DNA of 64,000 bases from LD21 sp963715785. GTDB lineage: Bacteria > Bacteroidota > Bacteroidia > Bacteroidales > VadinHA17. The notes below the pieces were generated by a model. That model was not told the origin of the DNA. It did no database searches and saw only the letters and a program-made list of their open reading frames with translations. The stretch lies in NCBI GenBank assembly GCA_963715785.1, contig OY970276.1, positions 744,001 to 808,000 of the forward strand. Direction: 5' to 3'. The position numbers were made by a program, and so were the translations under genes. Shown piece by piece: positions 36,179 through 45,550 of this stretch; the stretch's first letter is position 1, and each line of letters starts with the position of its first letter.

Positions 36179-38804
36179 TTGTTAATGGAGGATGAAATAT
36201 TTTTACGATTTGAAAAACCATCTCTGATTTTAGCTGGTCCTGGTACTGGAAAAACTACAACTTTAATAAGAAAAATTGTAAATTTAATAGAATCCAGGAA
36301 TTCTGAAATTGTGGGTATAGTTATTTGTACTTTTACTCGTAAAGCTACCGAAGAATTAAAGCTAAAGCTATATTCAAAGGTTCCAATCTCAAAATTCAGT
36401 AAAATCAATTTTTTAATTGGAACAATTCATTCCATCTGCTATGAGCTATTCAGCTCGATATTCTGAGATTGATTACGGAGATTATCAGATTTTAGCTGAA
36501 GATGCCCAAGTAAACTTCATCTATTCCAAGCTTAGTAATCTTGGATTCTCCTCTGATGTTTTAAAAAAGAGCGGATGGGCTGTAGTGGAAGATCTAGTAG
36601 ACGTTTTTAATAAGATTACAGATGAGCAGATAAATATTAATAGTATAGATTTCAAGAATGAAGAAAAACTTGAAGATTACTGTAAAGTATATCCTACCTA
36701 CAAACGGCTATTAAAAAAAAATAGGTTATTTGATTTTGCTACAATCCAGGAGACTTTGTTGAATGAATTTTTATCTAATCCCAAATTCGCGGATTCAATT
36801 ACAAATAGTTATAACTATTATTTTGTAGATGAATATCAGGACGTCAATAATATACAGGACTTGATCTTTAAAACAATCTCAGGTCCTCAATATAATCTTA
36901 CTGTTGTCGGTGATGATGATCAAAGTATATATGGTTTTCGGGGTTCAAATATAACTAATATTTATTCTTTTCAGGATTGGTTTAAGCAAAGGGGAGTAGA
37001 GTGTAAGAAGTATATCTTATCCAAAAACTATCGATCTACTAGTCATATTGTTGATTCTACAAATTTTTGTATTTCACTTGGAAAAACAAGAAGGGAGTCT
37101 AAAAACATAACATCTGATCGAGATACTGTCAGCCATGAAACAGTAGTACTAACTTTTGAAAGTAATACTGATGAAGGGGATTATATCTGTCAAACAATTC
37201 TTGACCTTAAAAAAAGAAAGATGATCAGTTCTTTATCTGATGTCAGCATCCTTTTCCGCAGCATCAAGGGCCATTCATCTGAAGTTATAGCATCATTAGA
37301 CAAGTATAAAATTGCTTATAAAATTACAGGAGCAGGATCCCTATTTGAAAGTGTTTTAGGGAAAGAGTTTATAGCATTAGTTGACTATTACCTAGCCAAA
37401 GATATTGATAAAGGGCAGATATTTTCGGATAGAATTGCTGAAATAGATGTTACACATGGAATTGATCTTACAACTGTTTATACTGAAAATAGGTATATTG
37501 ATAGATTAGAAGTGTTATTCACTAATAAAAAATTCTATTCATGTATTGACTTGACTTATGAAATTTTTAAGACAGTAGATATATTTAGGAGGTACAAAAA
37601 TATAGGTGAAAACATAGGACTAATTACTTCAATTGTTTTGTCATTTGATGACTTTTCGAGTAATTATAATCCATATGGTTTATATAGTTACATAATATAT
37701 TTACAATCATCTCAGAAAGTTGATTTTATTGATAATAATGAGGATGATGCAATAAGTCTTATGACTATTCATCAGGCAAAGGGTTTGGAATTCAAGATTG
37801 TATTTATGCCATCTCAGAACGAAAGGGGTTCAAAGAATGGTCTTAACGAGAAGTTGAATAATCTTTTTAAAATCAATTCTAATACTGAAGAAGAACGACG
37901 AGTGTTTTACGTTGGATGCACAAGGGCAGAAGAACTATTAATTATTTCATATTCTAAGACCTTGAGTCATACAAAGAAAATCTACAAACCAAATGTATTT
38001 TTATCGGAGTTACTAAACTACAAGAATTCTGTTACTAGGTTTGATATTAATAAACTTGATAAACAAATCTTCAGAAATAATCCAATTCAAAAAAGAAGGG
38101 AAACTGTCTTGAGCTATAATAAACTTAGACTATATACCTTATGTCCTTTAGCGTACAAATATGCTCATGAATGGAATTTAGAAACTGTTAGAATTGGGGG
38201 AATGGAATATGGTAGAAATATTCATAAAATAACTGAATATATTCTTAAAAAAGTTAAAGATGGTACTAATTTGAATACTATTAATATAATAGATTTAATA
38301 GATTCAAATTGGCAGAATACTAATTTTAGAACTGAGGAAGAAAATCAAAAATTCAAAAAATCAGCAACTCAGCAAATAGAATATTTTATTAATACTCAAA
38401 AATCATTACTTGAAAAAAATAGAATTTTCTCGATTGAGGATCAATTTAATATCTTAATCAAAAATGATTTAATAACTGGGAGATTTGATGCAGTATTTAG
38501 TATAGATGGTGTTCCATTAATCGTTGATTTTAAGACCGGTGATCCAAAGGATTATAGCAGCCAATTATCCTTTTATTCAGTGTGCTTTAAAGAAAAATAT
38601 CATGTTGATAAAGTGAATTTAGCAGTATACTATTTCAAAAACGGTACAATGAATTCTATTATCTCTAATCCGGAAGATGAAGAAATTTCAATAATTGAAA
38701 CAGTATCACAGAACATAAAAAACAAGAAATTCAATCCAATCCCAGGGAAACAGTGTAAAGATTGCGCCTATAATGCGATTTGTGAATTTGTGATAAAAAA
38801 ATAG
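36179..38804 (+). pseudogene. Frameshifted UvrD-like helicase with C-terminal nuclease domain
   Basis: The first piece (36179-36466) holds Walker A GPGTGKTTTLI, motif Ia ICTFTRKATEELK and motif Ib GTIHSICYELF. Near 36455 the frame changes, and the second piece (open from 36417 to 38804) has motif II DEYQDVNN, III VVGDDDQSIYGFRGS, IV LSKNYRST, V MTIHQAKGLEFKIVF and VI RRVFYVGCTRAEELLI. The C-terminus is a RecB/Cas4-like nuclease: GRFDAVFS, VDFKTGD and a final cysteine pair CKDCAYNAIC. An intact product would unwind and degrade DNA. One base shift separates the pieces. It ends two bases from the convergent methyltransferase. Confidence 0.85.
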
Positions 38805-38805
38805 G

Positions 38806-40232
38806 CTATAAGGGTTTCTGAAAAGTTAAACAATACTGGTGAAAGGTGTTACTTACCCATGTATTACCATAACCATATGGAGCAATTGAAATGTCATCTT
38901 GACACCAGAAGAATTCAGGTAGAAGAATTAGGTTATCTTGAAGTCTATTGGCAAGATCCCAAGCAAAGGGATAGTTTTTGCCCTGTTTCTTTATATTCTT
39001 AACCACAATTGTCATATATCCACCAGGCTTAAGAATCTGGATTAAACTTATATAAATCTCACTTAATGCATTGATAAAGTCATTGTAATCATTTATGTTG
39101 CCTAAATCCTTATCACTGTTTGAATAGTTAGTTTGTAATCCTTTTTCTAGACGTTTAGCTTGATTCTCTGCTCCCTTCATATTTAGCATATCCCAATATG
39201 GTGGTGAAGTCAATATATAATCAATTTCAGGAAAATCATCTTTTGACACATTCCTTGCGTCTTTACATAATATTTTGAAATCTTGTTCTTTCTTGTCACT
39301 AAACATGGCAAGCTGAGATGGTTCAAGATACTCTTTGCATCTACCAATAGCGATTCCAGCAAAAATCGCTTAATTCAGTACCGTATCCATTCCTTTTATT
39401 TCTAAGAGCACCCAGTTGAGTACTTCCTGTACCTGACATTGGGTCAAATACATTATCATTTTCTTTAGTAAATTGTTGGACACACATATCAACAAGATCT
39501 TCAGGATACTTTGCTGGATGTAAAATCTCATCCTTTTTTCTTGGTTTAGGCTTTAAAATGAACCACTTTGGGAATGTTTTTTGAAATAATATTTTAGACG
39601 GTAATTGTTGGGTGTTTTTAAAAAATGAGGTGTAGGATGTCTTTTTAAGAATCGTTACATTTTCATCTTTTCTGAAGTACAAGCAGTAGAACGTACTCTT
39701 GTTGGTTTCTAAGTATTTTTTATCAAGTTTCGGTTCAATCTGGCTTTCGACTGCACCCTATTTTTTCATCTTTGAGTGAATAAATGGTTGAAATTTCTTT
39801 TGCTATATCCCAAGCAAATGGGAAATAACATCCAACTCTTTCAATATTAGGTACAATAAGGGTAATAAACCTTCTTTCAGATAAGAGACTGTAAATCTTA
39901 CGAACTTCTATCAAGACTTCGTTCTTAACTTTTTCATATTCTTTAATTGACGATTCAGTTGTAATCCTATCCATTAGGTCAATCAAAGCGTACTGAATAA
40001 CGCAATTTGCTCTTACAATATCAGTTAAGGCATTTAAACTATTTTCATTGACAATCTTTCCAAATAGACTACTATCTGGCCCAGAGTAATATACAACTTC
40101 AGTATCTTTTTCTTTTTTGGTAAAAAATCGAATATTTTCATTATAAAGCTTGCTCCAATCTTCAAACTTAAACCATGATTTCTGAAAAGGGAGCCATTCT
40201 TTTGATGTAAGATTATTAAATCTGTTTTCCAT
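38806..40232 (-). pseudogene. Frameshifted DNA amino-methyltransferase
   Basis: Three frames join. The N-terminal piece (40232 to 39735, MENRFNNLTSKEWLPFQKSW on) ends with a degenerate methyltransferase half (RRFITLIVPNIERVGCYFPF, then AWDIAKEI). After a shift near 39755 comes motif I DPMSGTGSTQLGAL, and after a second near 39360 motif IV TSPPYWDMLNM and GGYMTIVVKNIKKQGKNYPF. The latter resembles the N-terminal segment, so the protein contains a partial internal duplication. Likely an N4-cytosine or N6-adenine methyltransferase guarding against the nucleases opposite. The shifts lie at an A run and a T run. An ATG at 40259 is possible, but 40232 fits better. Confidence 0.78.
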
Positions 40233-40281
40233 TATTTTAATATTTTTGAGAAAACACAAATGTATAATAATAATACATAAC

Positions 40282-40297
40282 CTACAATAAGTATCAT
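40282..40297 (-). promoter_or_regulatory. Controller box upstream of the methyltransferase
   Basis: On the minus strand ATGATACTTATTGTAG, one mismatch from the two boxes in front of the HTH gene at 33986. It lies 49 bases upstream of the methyltransferase start, so the same controller probably regulates both. Confidence 0.72.
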
Positions 40298-40406
40298 GGG
40301 AGAATAAATCGATTTTTAGGAAATCGAGATTCAGTGCACTAATATTGTAAAAATGTTATATGAAACATTTTGATTATTATCTAAAAACTAAGAACAAATT
40401 TATAAA

Positions 40407-41210
40407 ATGCCATTGTTACATAAATATCAACAATATGATTTTCGCAATGGATTTCAAACACATAATTCCATACTCGATACTGTACCTTATGATCCAGAAG
40501 TAATATTTATTGGAACATTTAATCACGGATGGTCTTGGAACAATTCCGACTTTTTTTATGGTCGGGGAATGTATATGTGGACTGTTTTGGGTAATTTATT
40601 TCTATATAACCAAAATCGTTTGGTTTCATCAAGGACTTTTAAAAACTTAGAACCTTCATTATATCAACTTTTTGACATATGTCAAAAAGGTAAAATTGTG
40701 TTTGCTGACATTGTACAAGGATTGAAGGACCAAATTCAAACTGTCGAAAATATTCAAGAAAGATATGTATTAGTTAACAACGAATTCAAATGGGGTTCAG
40801 GAGTAATTAATGGTAGAAGAGTTGGGGAATATGCAGACAATCTCATAGATTATACAGCAAAATTTGGATGGCTTGATGACAATGTTGATGCAATAATAAA
40901 ATTTGTAAATGAAACACCTACTATTAAACACATATATTTTACTTTCAAATCAGGTTCGTGGTTGGTTGACAAAATGAAAACTATTTGTGTCGGGGTAAGA
41001 CAAGATGTTTCTTATTGTTCCATCTTCACTCCGACAGCCAAGGGTTTTGGATTTCTTTTAGAACCACCATTTAATAAGAGAGCTTGGGGACTAACCCATT
41101 GTTGGATCTGGAATGGATTAGACCACCCATATCCAATTAATAGACCCGGGTATGGACATTTAGACCATGATTGGATAATTGATAAAGGGGTTGACCCTAA
41201 TAATTTTTAA
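40407..41210 (+). CDS. Uracil/hypoxanthine-DNA-glycosylase-like protein
   Basis: 267 residues. The start resembles the Mug/hypoxanthine-DNA glycosylase branch of the UDG superfamily: VIFIGTFNHGWSWNN, FFYGRGMYMWTVLGNLFLYN and FADIVQGLKDQ, then a central strand HIYFTFKSGSW and a late CSIFTPTAKGFGF in place of the usual LPSPS motif. A DNA base-excision or mismatch role is possible; the fold is inferred from motif order only. The C-terminus is rich in Trp, His and Gly. It stands alone after the restriction-like locus, on the opposite strand from its neighbours. Confidence 0.55.
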   Translation: MPLLHKYQQYDFRNGFQTHNSILDTVPYDPEVIFIGTFNHGWSWNNSDFFYGRGMYMWTVLGNLFLYNQNRLVSSRTFKNLEPSLYQLFDICQKGKIVFADIVQGLKDQIQTVENIQERYVLVNNEFKWGSGVINGRRVGEYADNLIDYTAKFGWLDDNVDAIIKFVNETPTIKHIYFTFKSGSWLVDKMKTICVGVRQDVSYCSIFTPTAKGFGFLLEPPFNKRAWGLTHCWIWNGLDHPYPINRPGYGHLDHDWIIDKGVDPNNF

Positions 41211-41230
41211 ATAGATATTTTCTTGACAAT

Positions 41231-42946
41231 TCAATCCCAATCTCCTGTAAACCTAGTATCAGATTCTCTAAATTCTCTTTCTCTATCATACATTTCCTGA
41301 TGATGTGCTTCTTCTTGAGCCATGTCGTAAAAATAAGTCGATTTCTTCTTGAGATGTAATAGTGTTGACTTGGAAAGTGTATAATTCTTATTGATGTTCA
41401 ACAAATTGTCTAATTCAGTTTCCTTAATCATAAAGAAATCTACTTTCAGTATGCAGAATTCAATATAACTTGGATCTGATGAAAATATTTCTTTAATACT
41501 TTTCCCTTTATATTTTCCAAAATTTATTATTGAATCTACCTTAAAATAATGTGGGTTTTCTCCGAACTGATATATATAATTCCACCCATCATATTTATCT
41601 AATTCTAAATCATTTAAATAAGTTGAAACAAATTCTTCAGTTATTTTATCTTTAAACATTTTTCCCCAAACTTCCTTAGAATTCACTATGTTATACCAAG
41701 GTAAATCATATTCAAATTCATCAAGTATTTCAAGTGTCCATGGAAAATTGGGGATATCGCAAATATCTCTTGGTGATTGACTAAAAACATATGTACAAAT
41801 CTCATTATTCCATGGTATAGATTTGTTACTACATATTAAACTCCAATTCCAAAATTTTTCATATTTCTTTAACAAATCTAATGTCCAAGGAATATTTTCA
41901 TTTCTGCTGAAAGAGTCAAAAAGATCGGGTTTTATATCCATAAATGAAAGACCTTCACCCCCATTATTATAATTTTTATGAATTGATTCATCTGTCCACT
42001 GGAAGTTTGGATTGTTTCCAATCCCAATCCAAATTTTTTTCTTAACAGATTTAGATACAGACAATTTATCAATATATTCCTGAGTCCATGGGAAATTTTT
42101 GTTATATGCAACACCTATCCAAATTTTTTCCTTCACAGATTCTGAAACTAGTAAGTTATCAATCAATTCTTTAGTCCATTTAATATATGATTTTGACCCA
42201 ATGGATTCCCAACTAATCATCATAGAATTAGGTTTCCGTAATGCCATTTTAATCAGACTTATTGACCATGGAAAATCTGGATTTAAAGAAGCTTGATCCC
42301 AATGAATCTTTTCAGAAAACTTTATAATCATTTCTTCAGTCCATGAAACATTAGGATTACTACTTAATTCCCACCATCTCCATTTGTTAATATATAGTTC
42401 AATCAAATCAGATGACCATGGTAATGATGGATTTTTACTTAGCTCTCTCCAATCCCAGTTATCAACATAAACACTTATTAATTTTTCCGTCCAAAAACAA
42501 CCAGTGTTCCCAGAAATATCTGACCAGAATGAACCTGTTTTATATTTGCACTTTTCAATAGATGTTATTGACCATGGGAATGATGGATTACCAGATAAAT
42601 CATATTCATCAAATAAATTAATTGTTTCATTATCCCACTTAATCGAAGTATTATGAGATAATAAACACAAATTCATCTTTTCTTTAAATTCATTTATAAA
42701 TGCACTGGTCCAGCCTTCTCCTTCTTTTCGACATATGGTATCCCAATTCAATTTGTCTTTAAATCGTATCAAAAACTCTCGGTTAAAATCAAGAAATGGA
42801 TTTTGACATAATAACTCAAAAGTTGAATAAGTAAGTTTATCAGCAAATTTTTCAATGTCTCCCATTTTAAAAGGGTACCAACGAAGAACAAAGTCAACAA
42901 ATACCTTAGGATGTTTTTGAAAAAAATGTTCAATAGGAGAATTCAT
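41231..42946 (-). CDS. Trp-rich repeat protein with C-terminal GKYKGK domain
   Basis: 571 residues. From about 100 to 400 there are about eleven repeats of roughly 26-30 residues with consensus N-P-x-[FL]-P-W-[ST]-x-[DE]-L-I (for example LSKNPSLPWSSDLIELYINK, LSSNPNVSWTEEMIIKFSEK), spaced by W-x-W segments. The C-terminus contains INFGKYKGKSIKEIFSSDPS, like the short DUF3820-type module found in nuclease-associated proteins. No signal peptide. Probably a helical solenoid used for binding. Function unknown; intact, unlike the neighbouring restriction-like genes. Confidence 0.65.
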   Translation of the reverse strand: MNSPIEHFFQKHPKVFVDFVLRWYPFKMGDIEKFADKLTYSTFELLCQNPFLDFNREFLIRFKDKLNWDTICRKEGEGWTSAFINEFKEKMNLCLLSHNTSIKWDNETINLFDEYDLSGNPSFPWSITSIEKCKYKTGSFWSDISGNTGCFWTEKLISVYVDNWDWRELSKNPSLPWSSDLIELYINKWRWWELSSNPNVSWTEEMIIKFSEKIHWDQASLNPDFPWSISLIKMALRKPNSMMISWESIGSKSYIKWTKELIDNLLVSESVKEKIWIGVAYNKNFPWTQEYIDKLSVSKSVKKKIWIGIGNNPNFQWTDESIHKNYNNGGEGLSFMDIKPDLFDSFSRNENIPWTLDLLKKYEKFWNWSLICSNKSIPWNNEICTYVFSQSPRDICDIPNFPWTLEILDEFEYDLPWYNIVNSKEVWGKMFKDKITEEFVSTYLNDLELDKYDGWNYIYQFGENPHYFKVDSIINFGKYKGKSIKEIFSSDPSYIEFCILKVDFFMIKETELDNLLNINKNYTLSKSTLLHLKKKSTYFYDMAQEEAHHQEMYDREREFRESDTRFTGDWD

Positions 42947-42973
42947 TATGTGTATAGAAATAAAATATATTTG

Positions 42974-43216
42974 CTAACTAGTAGATACCTTTACAATCCA
43001 TTCAATATTAACATCCTGGGTAGAAGGATAAGGAAGACCAGTATTAATCCCATCAGGATCTGCTAATAAAACATAATAGAATTCATCATTCCCCTCTTCA
43101 TATTCGGGAAGAAATCTGACAATTTCTCTTTCTTTAAAGTATTCAATCGAACCATAATTATATATCAATAAGTTAATAAGGTTCTGTCGTTTTATTGGTG
43201 CATTAAGGTATAACAT
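42974..43216 (-). CDS. Small hypothetical protein
   Basis: 80 residues (MLYLNAPIKRQNLINLLIYN, then EFYYVLLADPDGINTGLPYP). Soluble, no recognised family. It ends 27 bases before the Trp-rich repeat gene on the same strand, so they are probably co-transcribed. Confidence 0.5.
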   Translation of the reverse strand: MLYLNAPIKRQNLINLLIYNYGSIEYFKEREIVRFLPEYEEGNDEFYYVLLADPDGINTGLPYPSTQDVNIEWIVKVSTS

Positions 43217-43286
43217 TTTATTGACTTATATTATGTGGTACTCAAATTCATAACTAAAAATAACACAGAAAATTCTCATTTTTTCC

Positions 43287-43325
43287 GTCAAAAGTGTTGT
43301 TTTTCATCAAAAAAGTATTACTTTT
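43287..43325. promoter_or_regulatory. Direct repeats before the serine recombinase
   Basis: GTCAAAAGTGTTGTTTTT (43287) and ATCAAAAAAGTATTACTTTT (43306) are similar and lie 27-65 bases before the recombinase ATG. They may be an operator or a recombinase binding site. Confidence 0.3.
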
Positions 43326-43351
43326 ATTGTGTGTTTTAATATACTACATAA

Positions 43352-43972
43352 ATGAGAGTAAAATATAACCGAGTTTCGACAATCCAACAGACAGGAGATA
43401 GATTCTTAGATGACAAGGAAACATATGATTTGATTCTTCTTGATAAGGTATCAGGGACAATCGGATTTAAGGACAGACCAAAAGGGATAGTACTGACAAA
43501 ACTCATTGAAGATGGTAAAGTTTCCGATCTGGTTGTTGAAGAATTGTCAAGATTGGGGAGGAATACAGGTGATGTAATCAGAACTCTTGAATGGTTGGAA
43601 GAACTGAAAGTAAATGTCATAGTCAGGAACATTGGTCTCCAATCTCGACCTAATGGAAAGAAGAATCCAATATGGGATATGGTCAGTTCGGTGATGTCGA
43701 GTATGTACTTTATGGAATTAGAGAATATAAAAGAACGAACTCTCTCTGGGAGAAGGATTTATGTTCAAAAAGGGGGTATTCTTGGACGACCTGTTGGTTC
43801 AAATGAGTCTGAAATGGAATTCTTGAAGAAGGAGATGAGTGTCAATGTCTTGAAATCTCTCAAAAAAGGGCTAACCATTCGGGAGACTAGTAAAGTTCTC
43901 GGTATTTCAACGAGGTCTGTTATGAAAGTGAAAAAGATATCAACCAAAGAAAATTATCGAAAGATTATTTAA
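43352..43972 (+). CDS. Serine recombinase (resolvase/invertase family)
   Basis: 206 residues. The N-terminal catalytic domain starts KYNRVSTIQQ with the nucleophile Ser at about residue 9, then EELSRLGRNTGDV and a long helix with ELENIKERTLSGRRIY. The C-terminal helix-turn-helix reads KKGLTIRETSKVLGISTRSV. Size is that of small resolvases or invertases, which cut and rejoin DNA at paired sites. It is a second recombinase of the island besides the integrase. I see no IS around it; it could resolve dimers or invert a segment. Confidence 0.9.
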   Translation: MRVKYNRVSTIQQTGDRFLDDKETYDLILLDKVSGTIGFKDRPKGIVLTKLIEDGKVSDLVVEELSRLGRNTGDVIRTLEWLEELKVNVIVRNIGLQSRPNGKKNPIWDMVSSVMSSMYFMELENIKERTLSGRRIYVQKGGILGRPVGSNESEMEFLKKEMSVNVLKSLKKGLTIRETSKVLGISTRSVMKVKKISTKENYRKII

Positions 43973-44249
43973 ATCCATCAATAACCCATAATACTATTCT
44001 GATCAAAACCCAATAGACACAGAAAAGAATAAGAGCACCAAACCATAATTCATATGGTTTCGTATCGGTATAACTAGTTTGGGTCGATGAATTATAATAT
44101 TGTTTACCAAAACTTAAATATTCATCCGCATCACAACCGACTAATGAAGGTGCCAGACTAAGAGAGGCAACTATTCCAATTATTAGTAGTAACCTTTTAA
44201 CTCCAACATTTAATGATTTAATTCTACCTAATAGACCAGTGTTACTCAT
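43965..44249 (-). CDS. Small membrane protein, possible lipoprotein
   Basis: 94 residues with a basic N-terminus, a hydrophobic helix ending in a lipobox-like LVGC (Cys about 39) and a second membrane helix near the C-terminus (LWFGALILFCVYWVLIRIVL). It overlaps the recombinase end by eight bases on the other strand. No known family. Confidence 0.5.
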   Translation of the reverse strand: MSNTGLLGRIKSLNVGVKRLLLIIGIVASLSLAPSLVGCDADEYLSFGKQYYNSSTQTSYTDTKPYELWFGALILFCVYWVLIRIVLWVIDGFK

Positions 44250-44316
44250 AACTAGTTAATTATAAAGACTTCAAATTTTAATGTTACCTATTCTTAGACT
44301 AACAAGATACGATTTC

Positions 44317-44829
44317 TTAGTTTAATTTGAAAATGGTCGACAGTTTTCCAAAATTATAATAATTTAAATTCTTAATCCCTACAATCCAAAACATTAATAA
44401 TCTTTCATTTACATCTGTTTTCAATCGAAGAACATAATCATCATAAACCCATTCCCTCAGAGGGAAATCTTGGGTGTTCCCTTTAATCTTTTCTAAGTCC
44501 TTTTGATTTGTTGTTCCCCTGAATACCTTATCAAATCCAAAATAGGAATAAAACAAGTCAACTATTTCTCTGATTTGATTCTCATTAACATCATATTTCA
44601 ATAGACACACCATTTTAGTTCCATCCTTGAACTCCTGGACAATTACATTACTGAAAATCTCATTTACATCGGTGAAATCTCCATAGTAAGATTTTACAAG
44701 TCCTGAATTGATTTCATCCTCAGTCAACTTAATAGGACTTAAAGATTCAGTCTTGATTTCTTCAAAATTAAAACCAAGTCGGTGCAATTTATCTAAAATA
44801 AGATTCTGTGGTTGGTCAAACACTTCCAT
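44317..44829 (-). CDS. Hypothetical protein
   Basis: 170 residues, soluble, mixed alpha/beta (MEVFDQPQNLILDKLHRLGF; GTKMVCLLKYDVNENQIREI; FRGTTNQKDLEKIKGNTQDF). I do not recognise it. A complete frame with normal coding character and its own AT-rich leader. Function unknown. Confidence 0.5.
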   Translation of the reverse strand: MEVFDQPQNLILDKLHRLGFNFEEIKTESLSPIKLTEDEINSGLVKSYYGDFTDVNEIFSNVIVQEFKDGTKMVCLLKYDVNENQIREIVDLFYSYFGFDKVFRGTTNQKDLEKIKGNTQDFPLREWVYDDYVLRLKTDVNERLLMFWIVGIKNLNYYNFGKLSTIFKLN

Positions 44830-44944
44830 AGTATATCTCTGATTATATATGAGTTATAAAATAAAGAATTCCCATTTGTCCAAACATTTTATTACTATGT
44901 CACCTGAAGGGGGAACCAATATTTTAATCGGTCATTCCTAATAA

Positions 44945-45502
44945 TTAGTCAAGGATTTTAAAGTTTCTCCTATATTCTGTAACATTAATACAAGTATCAT
45001 TGGAGATGATTTTTCTTGAAGTTATCTCATTTTTTCGAGCATACCATTGGTCTCCAGAACGAGAAATATATAGTTTCCGTTTTTCCCCTTTCTTAGTATG
45101 AGAAACAATTGACTGACTAAGAATATTTGAAAAAACTTTCATCGGAAAAACAAAAATATCTCCTAAATATCCCTCTTCTTTAGATAGTACATATATCAAA
45201 TAAAGGTTCTCATTATCTTCGTATCCTTTGAATTCATCCTTTTTGAAAAACTTCCACGATGTGATATCAAACAAATCTTTTTCCCATTTAACTCCACACA
45301 TAAAAAGTTTACCATATTTTACTTGAATTTCTCGATATTGAACCTCCTTACCATTTTTCCTCTTACGGAGAATTAAATCAATCTTATCGATATCGAGGTA
45401 ACGACTATATGGGTTCCATCCTTGTTCAAAGAGTTCAAATTTAGAAATGGTCTCACCTTGAATTTCATAATGACCAGCTTTGAGTTTGTCACTTTTTTCC
45501 AT
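44945..45502 (-). CDS. Predicted PD-(D/E)XK endonuclease-like protein
   Basis: 185 residues. The N-terminus has the pattern of small Holliday-junction-resolvase-like or intron-type nucleases: AGHYEIQGETISKFELFEQG, then NPYSRYLDIDKIDLILRKRK and EIQVKYGKL, giving Glu, Asp and QVK as candidate active-site residues. The remainder is beta-rich. It probably cleaves DNA, but substrate and role are unknown. It lies 48 bases beyond the integrase stop on the same strand and may be co-transcribed with it. Confidence 0.6.
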   Translation of the reverse strand: MEKSDKLKAGHYEIQGETISKFELFEQGWNPYSRYLDIDKIDLILRKRKNGKEVQYREIQVKYGKLFMCGVKWEKDLFDITSWKFFKKDEFKGYEDNENLYLIYVLSKEEGYLGDIFVFPMKVFSNILSQSIVSHTKKGEKRKLYISRSGDQWYARKNEITSRKIISNDTCINVTEYRRNFKILD

Positions 45503-45550
45503 ATGTATTCTGTTTTAACTTATGATTTGTTTTATGAATTAGGGAGTCCC

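Noticed and set aside
34207..38804. Gabija or other known UvrD-containing defence system
   Set aside because: Gabija pairs an OLD-type ATPase-TOPRIM nuclease with a UvrD-like protein; no TOPRIM/ATPase partner is present, and a methyltransferase and controller are.
38806..40232. Programmed frameshifting in the methyltransferase
   Set aside because: Two separate shifts at simple A and T runs with similar lesions in all neighbours point to decay or sequence error, not regulation.
43965..44249. Toxin-antitoxin membrane toxin
   Set aside because: Two membrane segments alone are not enough and no antitoxin partner is adjacent.
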